From: Rhizobium sp. J15
Lineage (GTDB): Bacteria > Pseudomonadota > Alphaproteobacteria > Rhizobiales > Rhizobiaceae
Length of the DNA stretch: 64,000 bases
Direction of reading: 5' to 3'
NCBI RefSeq assembly: GCF_002531825.1
Contig: NZ_NWSX01000014.1
Coordinates: 62,001-126,000 of the forward strand
The translations under genes and the position numbers were made by a program. A model generated the notes under the pieces. It saw only the letters and a list, made by a program, of their open reading frames with translations, was not told the origin of the DNA and made no database searches. This document shows, piece by piece, positions 9,225-17,444 of this stretch (position 1 is the first letter of the stretch; each line of letters begins with the position of its first letter).

Positions 9225-10025
9225 TTATTTGGCGCCCGAACCCGGCTTTGTCATGTTGGCATGCTGGTGGGCCAGCACGCTGGCCGGCGTGACATTGGCG
9301 ACAGCCGCCTGCACCTTGTTCTTCCAGCCGCTGACGACGTCGCCTTCGCCATCCATCATCGCGTCATAGCCGATCCGCGCGACTTCGCCGGCATCATCCT
9401 TCTTCGCCTGGCCGATCGATGTATCGAGAAGGTCGGCGCGCCGGAAGAATTCGGTCTCGGTCGCTCCCGGCATGAGGCAGCTGACGGTGACGCCCGAGTC
9501 CTTCAACTCCTCCCGCAACGCAAAGGAAAAGCTGTTGATGAAGGCCTTGGTGCCGTTATAGACGGCCTGGTAGGAGCCGGGCATGAAGCCCGCGATCGAG
9601 CCTGTCAGTAGGATGCGGCCTTCCCCGCGGCTGCGCATCTGATTGCCGATCTCATGGATGAGATAGATCGTTCCGGTGATGTTGGTGTCAACGACCTTGC
9701 GCGCCGCGTGGAAATCCTGGTCGAGGAAGGCCTTGCCGAGGCCGCGCCCGGCATTGGCCATCAAAAGGTCGACCGAGCGGCCGCTGGCGGTGATGCGCTC
9801 GACGAGCCGGTCGACGCCTTCAAGCGTCGAAAGATCGGCTTCGACGGCGTCAACCGATGTGCCGAATTCCCTGAGATGTGCGGCAGCCTGGTTGATGCGT
9901 TCCTCGTCGGCGGCGATGATGAGATCATAACCATCCTGCGCCGCGCATTTTGCCAGTTCATAGCCGATGCCGGTCGATGCGCCGGTGACGACGGCAAGGC
10001 CTCCATCTGATTCATGATCAGCCAT
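9225..10025 (-). CDS. Short-chain dehydrogenase/reductase (SDR)
   Basis: NAD(P)-dependent oxidoreductase of 266 aa. The Rossmann motif VVTGASTGIGYELAK lies at the N-terminus, the NAG-containing strand LLMANAGRG in the middle, and the catalytic Ser (ILLTGSIAG) and Tyr-Lys pair (YNGTK) follow. The start at 10025 is supported by AAGGGA upstream. It lies 11 bases after the zinc alcohol dehydrogenase gene, so both are probably one operon. The substrate cannot be read from sequence. Confidence 0.87.
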   Translation of the reverse strand: MADHESDGGLAVVTGASTGIGYELAKCAAQDGYDLIIAADEERINQAAAHLREFGTSVDAVEADLSTLEGVDRLVERITASGRSVDLLMANAGRGLGKAFLDQDFHAARKVVDTNITGTIYLIHEIGNQMRSRGEGRILLTGSIAGFMPGSYQAVYNGTKAFINSFSFALREELKDSGVTVSCLMPGATETEFFRRADLLDTSIGQAKKDDAGEVARIGYDAMMDGEGDVVSGWKNKVQAAVANVTPASVLAHQHANMTKPGSGAK

Positions 10026-10036
10026 GATGTTTCCCT

Positions 10037-11206
10037 TTAAGGTTTCAGAACGACTTTGATGCATCCGTCCTGCTTATCCCGGAAGGTCTTGTAGAGTTCG
10101 GGACCATCTTCCAGCGTGCCGCGGTGCGTGATGACGAAGGAGGGGTCGATTTCGCCCTTCTGGATCCGGTCCATGAGGATCGGCAGGTAATGCTGGACCG
10201 GTGTCTGCGCCATTTTGAACGTGAGGCCGCGATTGATTGCAGACCCCATCGGGATCTTGTCGAGAAAACCGCCATAGACGCCGACGATCGAGACCGTGCC
10301 GAAGTTGCGGCAGCAGTGGATGGCCTGGCGCAGCACATGCGGCCGGTCGGTACCCATGAACAATGCGACCTTGATGCGGTCGAGGCGGGAATCCCAGCTG
10401 GCGGCGGCCTCGGCCTCTGTTCCCACGGCGTCGACGCAGGCATCCGCACCGCGGCCATTGGTCAACGCCATGATTTCGTCGTAGATGTCCTTGTCCAGGA
10501 AATCGAGCGTGATGGCTCCGGCCGCTCGTGCCAGCGCCAGCCGCTCAGGCACGGTGTCGATGGCGATCACGCGCTCGGCGCCGAGCAGAAAGGCCGAGCG
10601 TATCGCCATCTGGCCGACCGGACCGCAGCCCCAGATCGCGATCGTATCGCCGGGCTGGATATTGCAGAAGTCGGCGGCCATGTAGCCGGTCGGGAAAATA
10701 TCGGACAGGAACAGCACCTGCTCGTCGGAGAGCCCTTCCGGCACCTTGACCGGCCCGACATCGGCATAGGGCACGCGCAGATATTCCGCCTGCCCGCCGG
10801 CATAGCCGCCGAGCAGATGCGAGTAGCCGAAAAGACCGGCCGGCGAATTGCCCCAGAGTTTCGTCACCTTCGATCGGTCGGGATTGGATCGTTCGCAGCC
10901 GGAATAGAAGCCGCGCTTGCAGAAGAAGCATTCGCCGCAGGAAATGGTGAAGGGCACGACGACGCGGTCGCCGACTTTGAGCTTGCTATTGTCCCTGCCG
11001 ACCTCCACCACTTCGCCCATGGTCTCGTGGCCCATGACGTCGCCGCTGTGCATGTCAGGCATGACGCCGTCATAGAGATGCAGGTCGGATCCGCAGATCG
11101 CGCAGGCCGTTACCTTGATGATCGCGTCGCGCCCGTCTTCGATCTTGGGATCGGGGACACTGTCGCATCGGATGTCATGTTTGCCGTGCCATGTGAGCGC
11201 TCTCAC
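10037..11206 (-). CDS. Zinc-dependent alcohol dehydrogenase (formaldehyde dehydrogenase-like MDR)
   Basis: Medium-chain dehydrogenase of 389 aa from a GTG start at 11206 with GAGGAG 8 bases upstream. It has the catalytic zinc ligands ([25 protein letters not shown]), the structural zinc cysteine loop ([15 protein letters not shown]) and the cofactor-binding [12 protein letters not shown]. The layout matches the glutathione-independent formaldehyde dehydrogenase-like subgroup common in soil bacteria; the substrate is unproven. It is followed closely by the SDR gene. Two candidate EcfG promoters (11244-11268 and 11321-11345) point into it. Confidence 0.88.
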   Translation of the reverse strand: MRALTWHGKHDIRCDSVPDPKIEDGRDAIIKVTACAICGSDLHLYDGVMPDMHSGDVMGHETMGEVVEVGRDNSKLKVGDRVVVPFTISCGECFFCKRGFYSGCERSNPDRSKVTKLWGNSPAGLFGYSHLLGGYAGGQAEYLRVPYADVGPVKVPEGLSDEQVLFLSDIFPTGYMAADFCNIQPGDTIAIWGCGPVGQMAIRSAFLLGAERVIAIDTVPERLALARAAGAITLDFLDKDIYDEIMALTNGRGADACVDAVGTEAEAAASWDSRLDRIKVALFMGTDRPHVLRQAIHCCRNFGTVSIVGVYGGFLDKIPMGSAINRGLTFKMAQTPVQHYLPILMDRIQKGEIDPSFVITHRGTLEDGPELYKTFRDKQDGCIKVVLKP

Positions 11207-11243
11207 GGTGTTTTCTCCTCGGCCAATCCATCGATGGCGCTCC

Positions 11244-11268
11244 AACCCCAGCTTTGACGAAATGTTCC
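11244..11268 (-). promoter_or_regulatory. Candidate EcfG promoter for the alcohol dehydrogenase-SDR operon
   Basis: Minus strand GGAAC (11268-11264), 16 bases, GGTT (11247-11244), 38 bases upstream of the GTG start at 11206. Confidence 0.55.
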
Positions 11269-11318
11269 CGACAGGGAGGCTGCTCGCCTGGCCGGGTTAA
11301 AACGCGAGCCGCGCCGGC

Positions 11319-11343
11319 GGAACCAAGGGTGTGATGCCAAGTT
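11319..11343 (+). promoter_or_regulatory. Candidate EcfG promoter for the 68-aa protein gene
   Basis: Plus strand GGAAC (11319-11323), 16 bases, AGTT (11340-11343), 71 bases before the ATG at 11414. The same DNA also reads as a promoter on the other strand (11321-11345). Confidence 0.55.
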
Positions 11344-11345
11344 CC
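11321..11345 (-). promoter_or_regulatory. Second candidate EcfG promoter toward the alcohol dehydrogenase, overlapping the plus-strand one
   Basis: Minus strand GGAAC (11345-11341), 16 bases, GGTT (11324-11321). It is almost fully superimposed on the plus-strand promoter at 11319-11343, giving a symmetric bidirectional element. Confidence 0.4.
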
Positions 11346-11413
11346 TTCCTCAGCAAGCCGGGCAACTGCGCGCCCCAGCGCCGGCAACCCCCACGTTCGA
11401 GAAGGAGAGTCTC

Positions 11414-11620
11414 ATGACTTCGCCCAAACATGCCAAGTCAACCAAGCCGACGAACAAGGACAGTACCGACGATCCGGGCATCGGTCGCTCGCGCGGCATC
11501 GTCTCGCCGCCAGATGACGAAGCTCTTCAGGCGGACAATACGGTCGAAGGCGATACCGCCAACGCTACGACACCCCAGGGCGGCGTCGACCCGCGTCATC
11601 GCGGGCGGACCAACAAATAG
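11414..11620 (+). CDS. Small hydrophilic hypothetical protein (68 aa)
   Basis: A 68-aa, highly polar, probably disordered protein rich in Asp, Thr, Gly and Lys (DSTDDPGIGRSRG, GGVDPRHRGRTNK), with no recognised domain. The ATG at 11414 is preceded by GAGAAGGAGA. Low-complexity hydrophilic proteins of this kind are frequent among stress-induced genes, and a candidate EcfG promoter lies upstream, but the function is unknown. Confidence 0.65.
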   Translation: MTSPKHAKSTKPTNKDSTDDPGIGRSRGIVSPPDDEALQADNTVEGDTANATTPQGGVDPRHRGRTNK

Positions 11621-11634
11621 CGGCGGCGAAACAT

Positions 11635-12357
11635 TCAGAGTTCGATCAGCGCATAGGGTTTGCCGGTCGGCTTTTCGATATGCGCAGCTACATTGTAGAC
11701 AGGGGCGCCGCCTGGGGTGCGACCCTCATAGGAGCCGCGATGGGCGTGGCCGTGCACCACGGCATCGACGCGAAAACGGTCGATGGTTTCGGCCAGTCGT
11801 GAAGAGCCGAGAAACGGATAAATCTCCAGAGGCTCGCCCGCCACGGTTTCGGCGATCGGGGCGTAGTGCAGTACGACGAGCGAGCGATCGGCGCGAACCT
11901 GCCGCATCGCATTTTCGAGCCGCATCGATTCCTCGACGCTTTCGGCAACCATCGCCTTGATCGCCGCCTCGCCGAACGAACCGAGCATATGGCGGCCGAA
12001 GCCGCCGGCAAATCCCTTGACGCCGACGAAGCCGACGCCGGCGACTTCGGCGGCTTGACCGTTCAGCAGCTTTACCCCGACATCGGTCAGAATCTTGCAG
12101 ACTTCGTCGACATGCCCGCTTTCGTGATCGTGATTGCCGAGGACCGCGACCGTCGGCACGGTGCAATGGCGCAGATCGCTTGCGAGCAGTTCGGCTTCTT
12201 TCGGCTTGCCGAGATCGGTCAGATCGCCGGCGATGACGAGAACGTCGGCCACCGAGGAAATCTCGGCGAAGAGATCCTTGTAGGATTTTGCGCCGTCCTC
12301 CGTCACGTGAAGGTCGGCCACCGCCGCAATTCGCACGCTTTTTCGCTGATCGTCCAT
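11635..12357 (-). CDS. Metallophosphoesterase
   Basis: Calcineurin-like phosphoesterase of 240 aa. All metal-binding blocks are present in order: AVADLHV (DxH), VIAGDLTDLG (GD), VLGNHDHESG (GNHD), VLHYAPI and VHGHAHRGS (GHxH). Soluble, no signal peptide. The ATG at 12357 has an AGGAGA site upstream; the open frame runs further into the neighbouring gene. It follows the nucleotidyltransferase gene by 10 bases on the same strand and is probably co-transcribed. The substrate (nucleotide, phosphoprotein or other) is not visible. Confidence 0.87.
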   Translation of the reverse strand: MDDQRKSVRIAAVADLHVTEDGAKSYKDLFAEISSVADVLVIAGDLTDLGKPKEAELLASDLRHCTVPTVAVLGNHDHESGHVDEVCKILTDVGVKLLNGQAAEVAGVGFVGVKGFAGGFGRHMLGSFGEAAIKAMVAESVEESMRLENAMRQVRADRSLVVLHYAPIAETVAGEPLEIYPFLGSSRLAETIDRFRVDAVVHGHAHRGSYEGRTPGGAPVYNVAAHIEKPTGKPYALIEL

Positions 12358-12367
12358 TACGCTTCTC

Positions 12368-13174
12368 CTAATCTCCTCGTAGCTCACCTTCGCCGCCGAC
12401 ATCGGCAAAGCCCCATTCCTTCACATCGATTTCGAAATCGACGCGCGAATACATCCGGCCGCGGCATATCTTCATCTGCGGAAGCGGCAGCTCCTGCTGC
12501 GCCTTGATCCGGTCCAGAAGCTCCTCCAGCAGCCATTGCGGAATCTTGTCGCGCTCGGTCGGGTAGATCCATCTGAAATTGAGGAGATGGATCAGGAGGA
12601 CTTCCCAATGAACTTCGAGATAGGCGAGCAGCTTGCGCCAGTCGATCTGGTCATGCGCCTTGAGGATGACATGGGCGATATCGGCGCCGTCGTAGCGGTG
12701 GCGCAATTGCACGAAGCATTTCGACCAGATCAGTTCGGTCGGGCTTACGATCCTCACCGTATGACCGCACATCTCGACCTTGCGCGCGTCCTCGAACCAA
12801 TCGTCGCCGACAGGCATGGTCCCGTTGGAAGAAGCAAAGATCACGTCGAAGAAATGATGGCCTTTCAGGACCTTCCCGAGCCAGCGCTCGTCTTCCACTT
12901 CGACGGCGTAACCCTTTGATTTGAAATGTCCGAGTATGCGCGCGTAGTCGCCCGCCTTGCAAAAAATGTCGAAATCCTTGGTCTGCCGCGAGATGCCGGT
13001 ATAGGCGCAGACGGCATAAGTGCCGGCGACCAGGAAAGGGATGTGGGATTCGGCAAGCTCGCGAACCACTTCCGTCACGAACGGTTCGGCGTCTGGATCG
13101 ATCAGTTGCGGAACCGCCTTCACTTTCATCAGCATGTCATCGTCGTCACCCTTGCCAGCATTTTTCGCGGTCAT
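12368..13174 (-). CDS. Nucleotidyltransferase-like protein
   Basis: A 268-aa soluble protein. FLVAGTYAVCAYTGISRQTK followed by DFDIF resembles the nucleotidyltransferase fold with its DxD metal ligands, as in minimal nucleotidyltransferases and AbiEii-like proteins. The later WSKCFVQLRHRYDGADIAHV fits a helical C-terminal part. The ATG at 13174 is preceded by AGGGAT; the longer open frame is unsupported. No toxin-antitoxin partner is adjacent: the next gene in the operon is a phosphoesterase. A candidate EcfG promoter precedes it. Confidence 0.7.
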   Translation of the reverse strand: MTAKNAGKGDDDDMLMKVKAVPQLIDPDAEPFVTEVVRELAESHIPFLVAGTYAVCAYTGISRQTKDFDIFCKAGDYARILGHFKSKGYAVEVEDERWLGKVLKGHHFFDVIFASSNGTMPVGDDWFEDARKVEMCGHTVRIVSPTELIWSKCFVQLRHRYDGADIAHVILKAHDQIDWRKLLAYLEVHWEVLLIHLLNFRWIYPTERDKIPQWLLEELLDRIKAQQELPLPQMKICRGRMYSRVDFEIDVKEWGFADVGGEGELRGD

Positions 13175-13202
13175 CGTCGATCCCTGTGTTGATACGCTCA
13201 GC

Positions 13203-13227
13203 AACACGTGGAGGGGCTTGATGTTCC
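13203..13227 (-). promoter_or_regulatory. Candidate EcfG promoter for the nucleotidyltransferase-phosphoesterase operon
   Basis: Minus strand GGAAC (13227-13223), 16 bases, TGTT (13206-13203), 29 bases before the ATG at 13174. Confidence 0.55.
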
Positions 13228-13266
13228 CGGGCGCCCTCGTTTGCGCGAAACCAGTCGGTGCTTTCC

Positions 13267-13291
13267 GGAACTTCGCTATCGCCTTGTCGTT
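13267..13291 (+). promoter_or_regulatory. Candidate EcfG promoter, perfect match, for the three small genes at 13351-13906
   Basis: Plus strand GGAAC (13267-13271), 16 bases, CGTT (13288-13291), 60 bases before the ATG at 13351. Exact match to the EcfG consensus, and divergent from the promoter at 13203-13227. Confidence 0.7.
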
Positions 13292-13350
13292 TGGACCATG
13301 AGACGCACCTCCGCGTCCGAGGAATTCAAGAATTGAATTTGGAGGATGAG

Positions 13351-13542
13351 ATGGACAGGCAAGTGCGGAGAGACGAGACGATTGCCGAAAGCGGTTTCGG
13401 GATACCCGGCGACGACTGGATGCTCGAGGCATCGGATGGGGAAACCCATCGCGTAAAGGCTTCGCTGCTGCGCGATCGCCTCGACGATCTCAAGGACGAA
13501 CTTGATAAACAGACCGATCTTGCGCAGAGGGACGCGCCGTGA
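13351..13542 (+). CDS. Small hypothetical protein (63 aa)
   Basis: A charged 63-aa soluble protein ending in a likely helix (LLRDRLDDLKDELDKQTDLA). GGAGG lies 5 bases before the ATG at 13351; the longer frame from 13258 would start on the promoter and is rejected. It overlaps the next small gene by 4 bases, giving a tight three-gene operon of tiny proteins behind a perfect EcfG promoter. Confidence 0.65.
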   Translation: MDRQVRRDETIAESGFGIPGDDWMLEASDGETHRVKASLLRDRLDDLKDELDKQTDLAQRDAP

Positions 13543-13736
13543 GCGACGCCAGAAAAGGCAGGAGCGTGGCCTCGGGAGTAAGGCATGACAATTCGAAGCC
13601 GTCGCGGCGGATGATGATATTCGTCATCACCATATTTCTCATCGCCTGTCTTCTGGCCCTGGCCTTTATGGTGATTACGCATCCAGGCGAACCCGATGAG
13701 GAAGCACCGGCGCCGGCAACGGAGCAGGTACGATGA
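13539..13736 (+). CDS. Small single-span membrane protein (65 aa)
   Basis: A 65-aa protein with a basic N-terminus, one membrane helix (MIFVITIFLIACLLALAFMV) and an acidic, proline-rich tail. The GTG start overlaps the upstream stop (GTGA), so translation is coupled. Function unknown; it lies in the stress-promoter operon between two other tiny genes. Confidence 0.65.
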   Translation: MSDARKGRSVASGVRHDNSKPSRRMMIFVITIFLIACLLALAFMVITHPGEPDEEAPAPATEQVR

Positions 13737-13906
13737 CCGAGAATTCGGATAAGGACCCCATTCAGCGGCCATCGTCGTCCCCCGAGGGGAAAAGGACCAG
13801 GCTCAATGCCGGCAGAATAGCGCTGATGCTGGTCGGCACCGTTGCCGTCGTCGCATTCATCCTTTATGCGACGATCGTCTTCTATGGCCTCGTCAAGGGT
13901 TCCTAG
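13733..13906 (+). CDS. Small single-span membrane protein (57 aa)
   Basis: A 57-aa protein read directly from the bases: polar N-terminus (MTENSDKDPIQRPSSS), a basic stretch (KRTRLNAGR) and one C-terminal membrane helix (IALMLVGTVAVVAFILY) ending LVKGS. The ATG overlaps the upstream stop by 4 bases (ATGA). It shares topology with the preceding protein, so the two may associate. Function unknown. Confidence 0.6.
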   Translation: MTENSDKDPIQRPSSSPEGKRTRLNAGRIALMLVGTVAVVAFILYATIVFYGLVKGS

Positions 13907-13979
13907 GTTTCGGCGCTACGCCGTTGCGATAGCCACTGAACCGCTCGCTCCCGGGATCGCGTGAGCCGCGTCAGCGCGG

Positions 13980-14237
13980 TTAGATTTGATGGGGAGCGTC
14001 GGCTTCAACTTCCGCGTAGAGCTGCCCGCACAGCGTCAGCGATCCGCGCATCGCCGCGACGCGATCTTCGGCATCCTCGGACGAATAGGCCCAAATGTCG
14101 GTTGCCCAAGTCTTGCCGTCCATCTCGTATTGCAGGGCGAACCTGTAAAGCCGCCGGCCGTCGATGCCGGTCGTCACGAAAGCTGCATCTGGATCGTCAT
14201 GACCGGTCCGAATTCTGTTGAAACTTATAACATTCAC
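13980..14237 (-). CDS. Small hypothetical protein (85 aa)
   Basis: An 85-aa soluble protein (ISFNRIRTGHDDPDAAFVTT near the start; WATDIWAYSSEDAEDRVAAM later) with no recognised domain. A GTG at 14237 with GGGAG seven bases upstream is the best start; the longer frame to 14273 lacks a site. A candidate EcfG promoter (14294-14318) lies upstream, so it appears to close the stress island. Confidence 0.55.
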   Translation of the reverse strand: MNVISFNRIRTGHDDPDAAFVTTGIDGRRLYRFALQYEMDGKTWATDIWAYSSEDAEDRVAAMRGSLTLCGQLYAEVEADAPHQI

Positions 14238-14293
14238 AACATGCTCCCTGGGTGCGCGTCCGCCGGCTCCCAAGGAGCCGCTTTTCCAGAGCT

Positions 14294-14318
14294 AACCAAA
14301 TCGATCGGCTTTCGTTCC
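14294..14318 (-). promoter_or_regulatory. Candidate EcfG promoter for the 85-aa protein gene
   Basis: Minus strand GGAAC (14318-14314), 16 bases, GGTT (14297-14294), 57 bases before the GTG at 14237. It lies just past the stop of the sugar-ABC ATPase gene, which reads the same way. Confidence 0.5.
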
Positions 14319-14326
14319 CGTATCGC

Positions 14327-15409
<1,083 letters not shown>

Positions 15410-15538
15410 GTGCCTCCCACTTGCTTTCCGGCCCCTGAGCAGCGTCAGGGTTGTGCATGCCTTGCCGCGTATTTCAGATCATCTGCCGGGCAGATGCCCC
15501 TCGGCGCCTGATTGGAAATACGTGTCAAACCTCCTCCG

Positions 15539-15550
15539 TGAAACGTTTCA
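15539..15550. promoter_or_regulatory. LacI-family operator, copy 1 (TGAAACGTTTCA)
   Basis: Perfect 12-bp palindrome with the central CG typical of LacI-family sites. It lies in the divergent promoter region between the ATPase gene and the binding-protein gene; an identical copy is at 15625. The LacI gene at 19492 in the same cluster is the natural candidate to bind it. Confidence 0.75.
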
Positions 15551-15624
15551 TTTCTTGTTGACTTTTTCACCGAGCCGTCTGATCCTCCGCGGCGAGACCG
15601 GGAGGAGCGGTTTCAAGCAGAATA

Positions 15625-15636
15625 TGAAACGTTTCA
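15625..15636. promoter_or_regulatory. LacI-family operator, copy 2 (TGAAACGTTTCA)
   Basis: Second identical palindrome, centred 86 bp from the first and 100 bases before the binding-protein start codon. Two copies at this spacing would allow DNA looping or separate control of the two divergent promoters (inference). Confidence 0.75.
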
Positions 15637-15735
15637 TTTTTCTGCTTACCAGATAGTTCTGCCCCAGGCCAGTCCTAAATGGCTGGAGCCAGGCCGGGTC
15701 GGCCGGCGGTAGCGCAACGAAACGTGGAGGAAGAC

Positions 15736-17376
15736 ATGAAAGTCGAAATATACGATGCATTGATGCGCCGTCAGGCCAGTCGCCGCGACGTCCTGCGTGG
15801 AACGGCGAGTGCCGCGGCTCTGCTCGGCCTGTCCGGCGCAATGGGCGGGATTCCCGGCACGGCATTTGCGGCCGATGATCTGCGCGCCCAGATCCTGCAG
15901 ATCCCCGGCGTCGGCAAGGGCTCGCCAACGGACGCAGACTGGCAGAAGGTCGGCGAGCTCTGCCTCGGCCCGACCAAGGCCAATGTCAAGGAGGGCGAAT
16001 TCGCCGGTGTCGAGCTGACCTTCATGGGGCTCAACAACCAGAACCTCCACAACTTCTTGTTCCGCGGCTTTCTGAAGCCGTGGGAAGCCTATACCGGCGC
16101 CAAGATCAACTGGATCGACCTTGCCCAGGCCGACTACAACGCCCGCCTCCAGCAATCGATCGCAACCGGCACGGTTGATTTCGACATTCTGGAAATGGGC
16201 GCGCCCTTCGAGGGCGACACCGCCGGGCGCGGGCTTCTCGACGAGATGCCGGACTGGGCGGCAAAGCAGATCGAAGCCGACGACCTGGTGAGCTACCTCA
16301 AGCCGCCGGTCGGCACCTGGGACGGCAAGACCTATCGCGTCACGATCGACGGCGACTGCCACACCTTCGCTTACCGCAAGGACTACTTCGGCGAGGGCTC
16401 GATCAGCGGCATGGCCGAGCCGCCGAAGACCTGGCAGGACGTCAACGCGGCATCCAAGGCGCTGATCGGCAAGACCGATCCGCTGACCGGCCAGCCGGCC
16501 TATGGCTATCTCGATCCGCTGAAAGGCTGGGGTGGCTTCGGCTTCTATTTCATCGAGAACCGCGCAACCGCCTATGCCAAATATCCGGGCGACCCGGCTT
16601 GGCTGTTCGATCCCGAAAACATGAAGCCGCTGGTCAATAACCCCGCATGGGTCCAGGCGATCCAGGACGTGCTCGATCTGATCGCGGCCAAGGCCTATCC
16701 GGCCGATCAGATCAATGCGGACCCCGGCACGACCGCTTTTTCTCAGTTCCTGGCAGGCACCGGCGCAATGCTGATGTGGTGGGGCGACGTCGGCTCCAGC
16801 GCGCGCACCTCGGACACATCGGTCGTCGGCGATGTGGTCGGCTTCGGCATCAACCGCGGCTCCAACCGCGTCTACAACCGCAAGACCGGGCAATGGGAAG
16901 ACAAGTATAACGAAGCGCCGAACATGGCCTATCTCGGCTGGGGCATCTACGTCACCAAGCAGGTCTCCGGCGACGAGAAGAAACGCAAGGCGGCCTGGTC
17001 CGCCGCCGCCCATCTCGGCGGCAAGGATCTGTCGCTGTGGACCTCGGCCTATCCCTCCGGCTTCCAGCCCTACCGTCAGTCCAACTTCAACTATGACGAA
17101 TGGGAAAAGGCAGGTTACGACCGCGCCTATATCGAGGACTATCTGGGTTCGAACGCCGACAGCTACAACCACCCGAATGCTGCGATCGAACCGCGTATCC
17201 CGGGCATCTTCCAGTATTACTCCGTGGCCGAGGACGAGCTGGCAAAGGGCTTTGCCGGGCAGTACAAATCGGCGCAGGAGACCGCGGATGCGATCGCCGC
17301 CGCCTGGGAGAAGATCACCGACCAGATCGGCCGCGACAGCCAGCTGAAACTTTACCGGGCGAGCCTCGGGCTCTGA
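15736..17376 (+). CDS. Sugar ABC transporter substrate-binding protein (family 1 type)
   Basis: Periplasmic binding protein of 546 aa. The N-terminus has a twin-arginine type signal (SRRDVLRGTASAAALLGLSG, then an Ala-rich stretch ending AFA), pointing to Tat export of a folded protein. The body follows the CUT1 binding-protein pattern (AYTGAKINWIDLAQADYNAR, ATGTVDFDILEMGAPFEGD). It is about 100 residues longer than typical MalE-like proteins. The ATG at 15736 has GGAGG upstream. A hairpin follows the stop, before the permease genes. The sugar is unknown. Confidence 0.88.
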   Translation: MKVEIYDALMRRQASRRDVLRGTASAAALLGLSGAMGGIPGTAFAADDLRAQILQIPGVGKGSPTDADWQKVGELCLGPTKANVKEGEFAGVELTFMGLNNQNLHNFLFRGFLKPWEAYTGAKINWIDLAQADYNARLQQSIATGTVDFDILEMGAPFEGDTAGRGLLDEMPDWAAKQIEADDLVSYLKPPVGTWDGKTYRVTIDGDCHTFAYRKDYFGEGSISGMAEPPKTWQDVNAASKALIGKTDPLTGQPAYGYLDPLKGWGGFGFYFIENRATAYAKYPGDPAWLFDPENMKPLVNNPAWVQAIQDVLDLIAAKAYPADQINADPGTTAFSQFLAGTGAMLMWWGDVGSSARTSDTSVVGDVVGFGINRGSNRVYNRKTGQWEDKYNEAPNMAYLGWGIYVTKQVSGDEKKRKAAWSAAAHLGGKDLSLWTSAYPSGFQPYRQSNFNYDEWEKAGYDRAYIEDYLGSNADSYNHPNAAIEPRIPGIFQYYSVAEDELAKGFAGQYKSAQETADAIAAAWEKITDQIGRDSQLKLYRASLGL

Positions 17377-17391
17377 CCGGTTGACTAAAAC

Positions 17392-17419
17392 GCGCTGGCG
17401 GAAGCGATTTCGCCAGCGC
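17392..17419 (+). terminator. Hairpin between binding-protein and permease genes
   Basis: Perfect 9-bp stem GCGCTGGCG/CGCCAGCGC (17392-17400 and 17411-17419), extendable by three pairs into the loop. There is no T-run, so it more likely stabilises the binding-protein mRNA or attenuates transcription than ends it. Confidence 0.6.
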
Positions 17420-17444
17420 CCATTCTGTCCGGGCGAGGAATATC

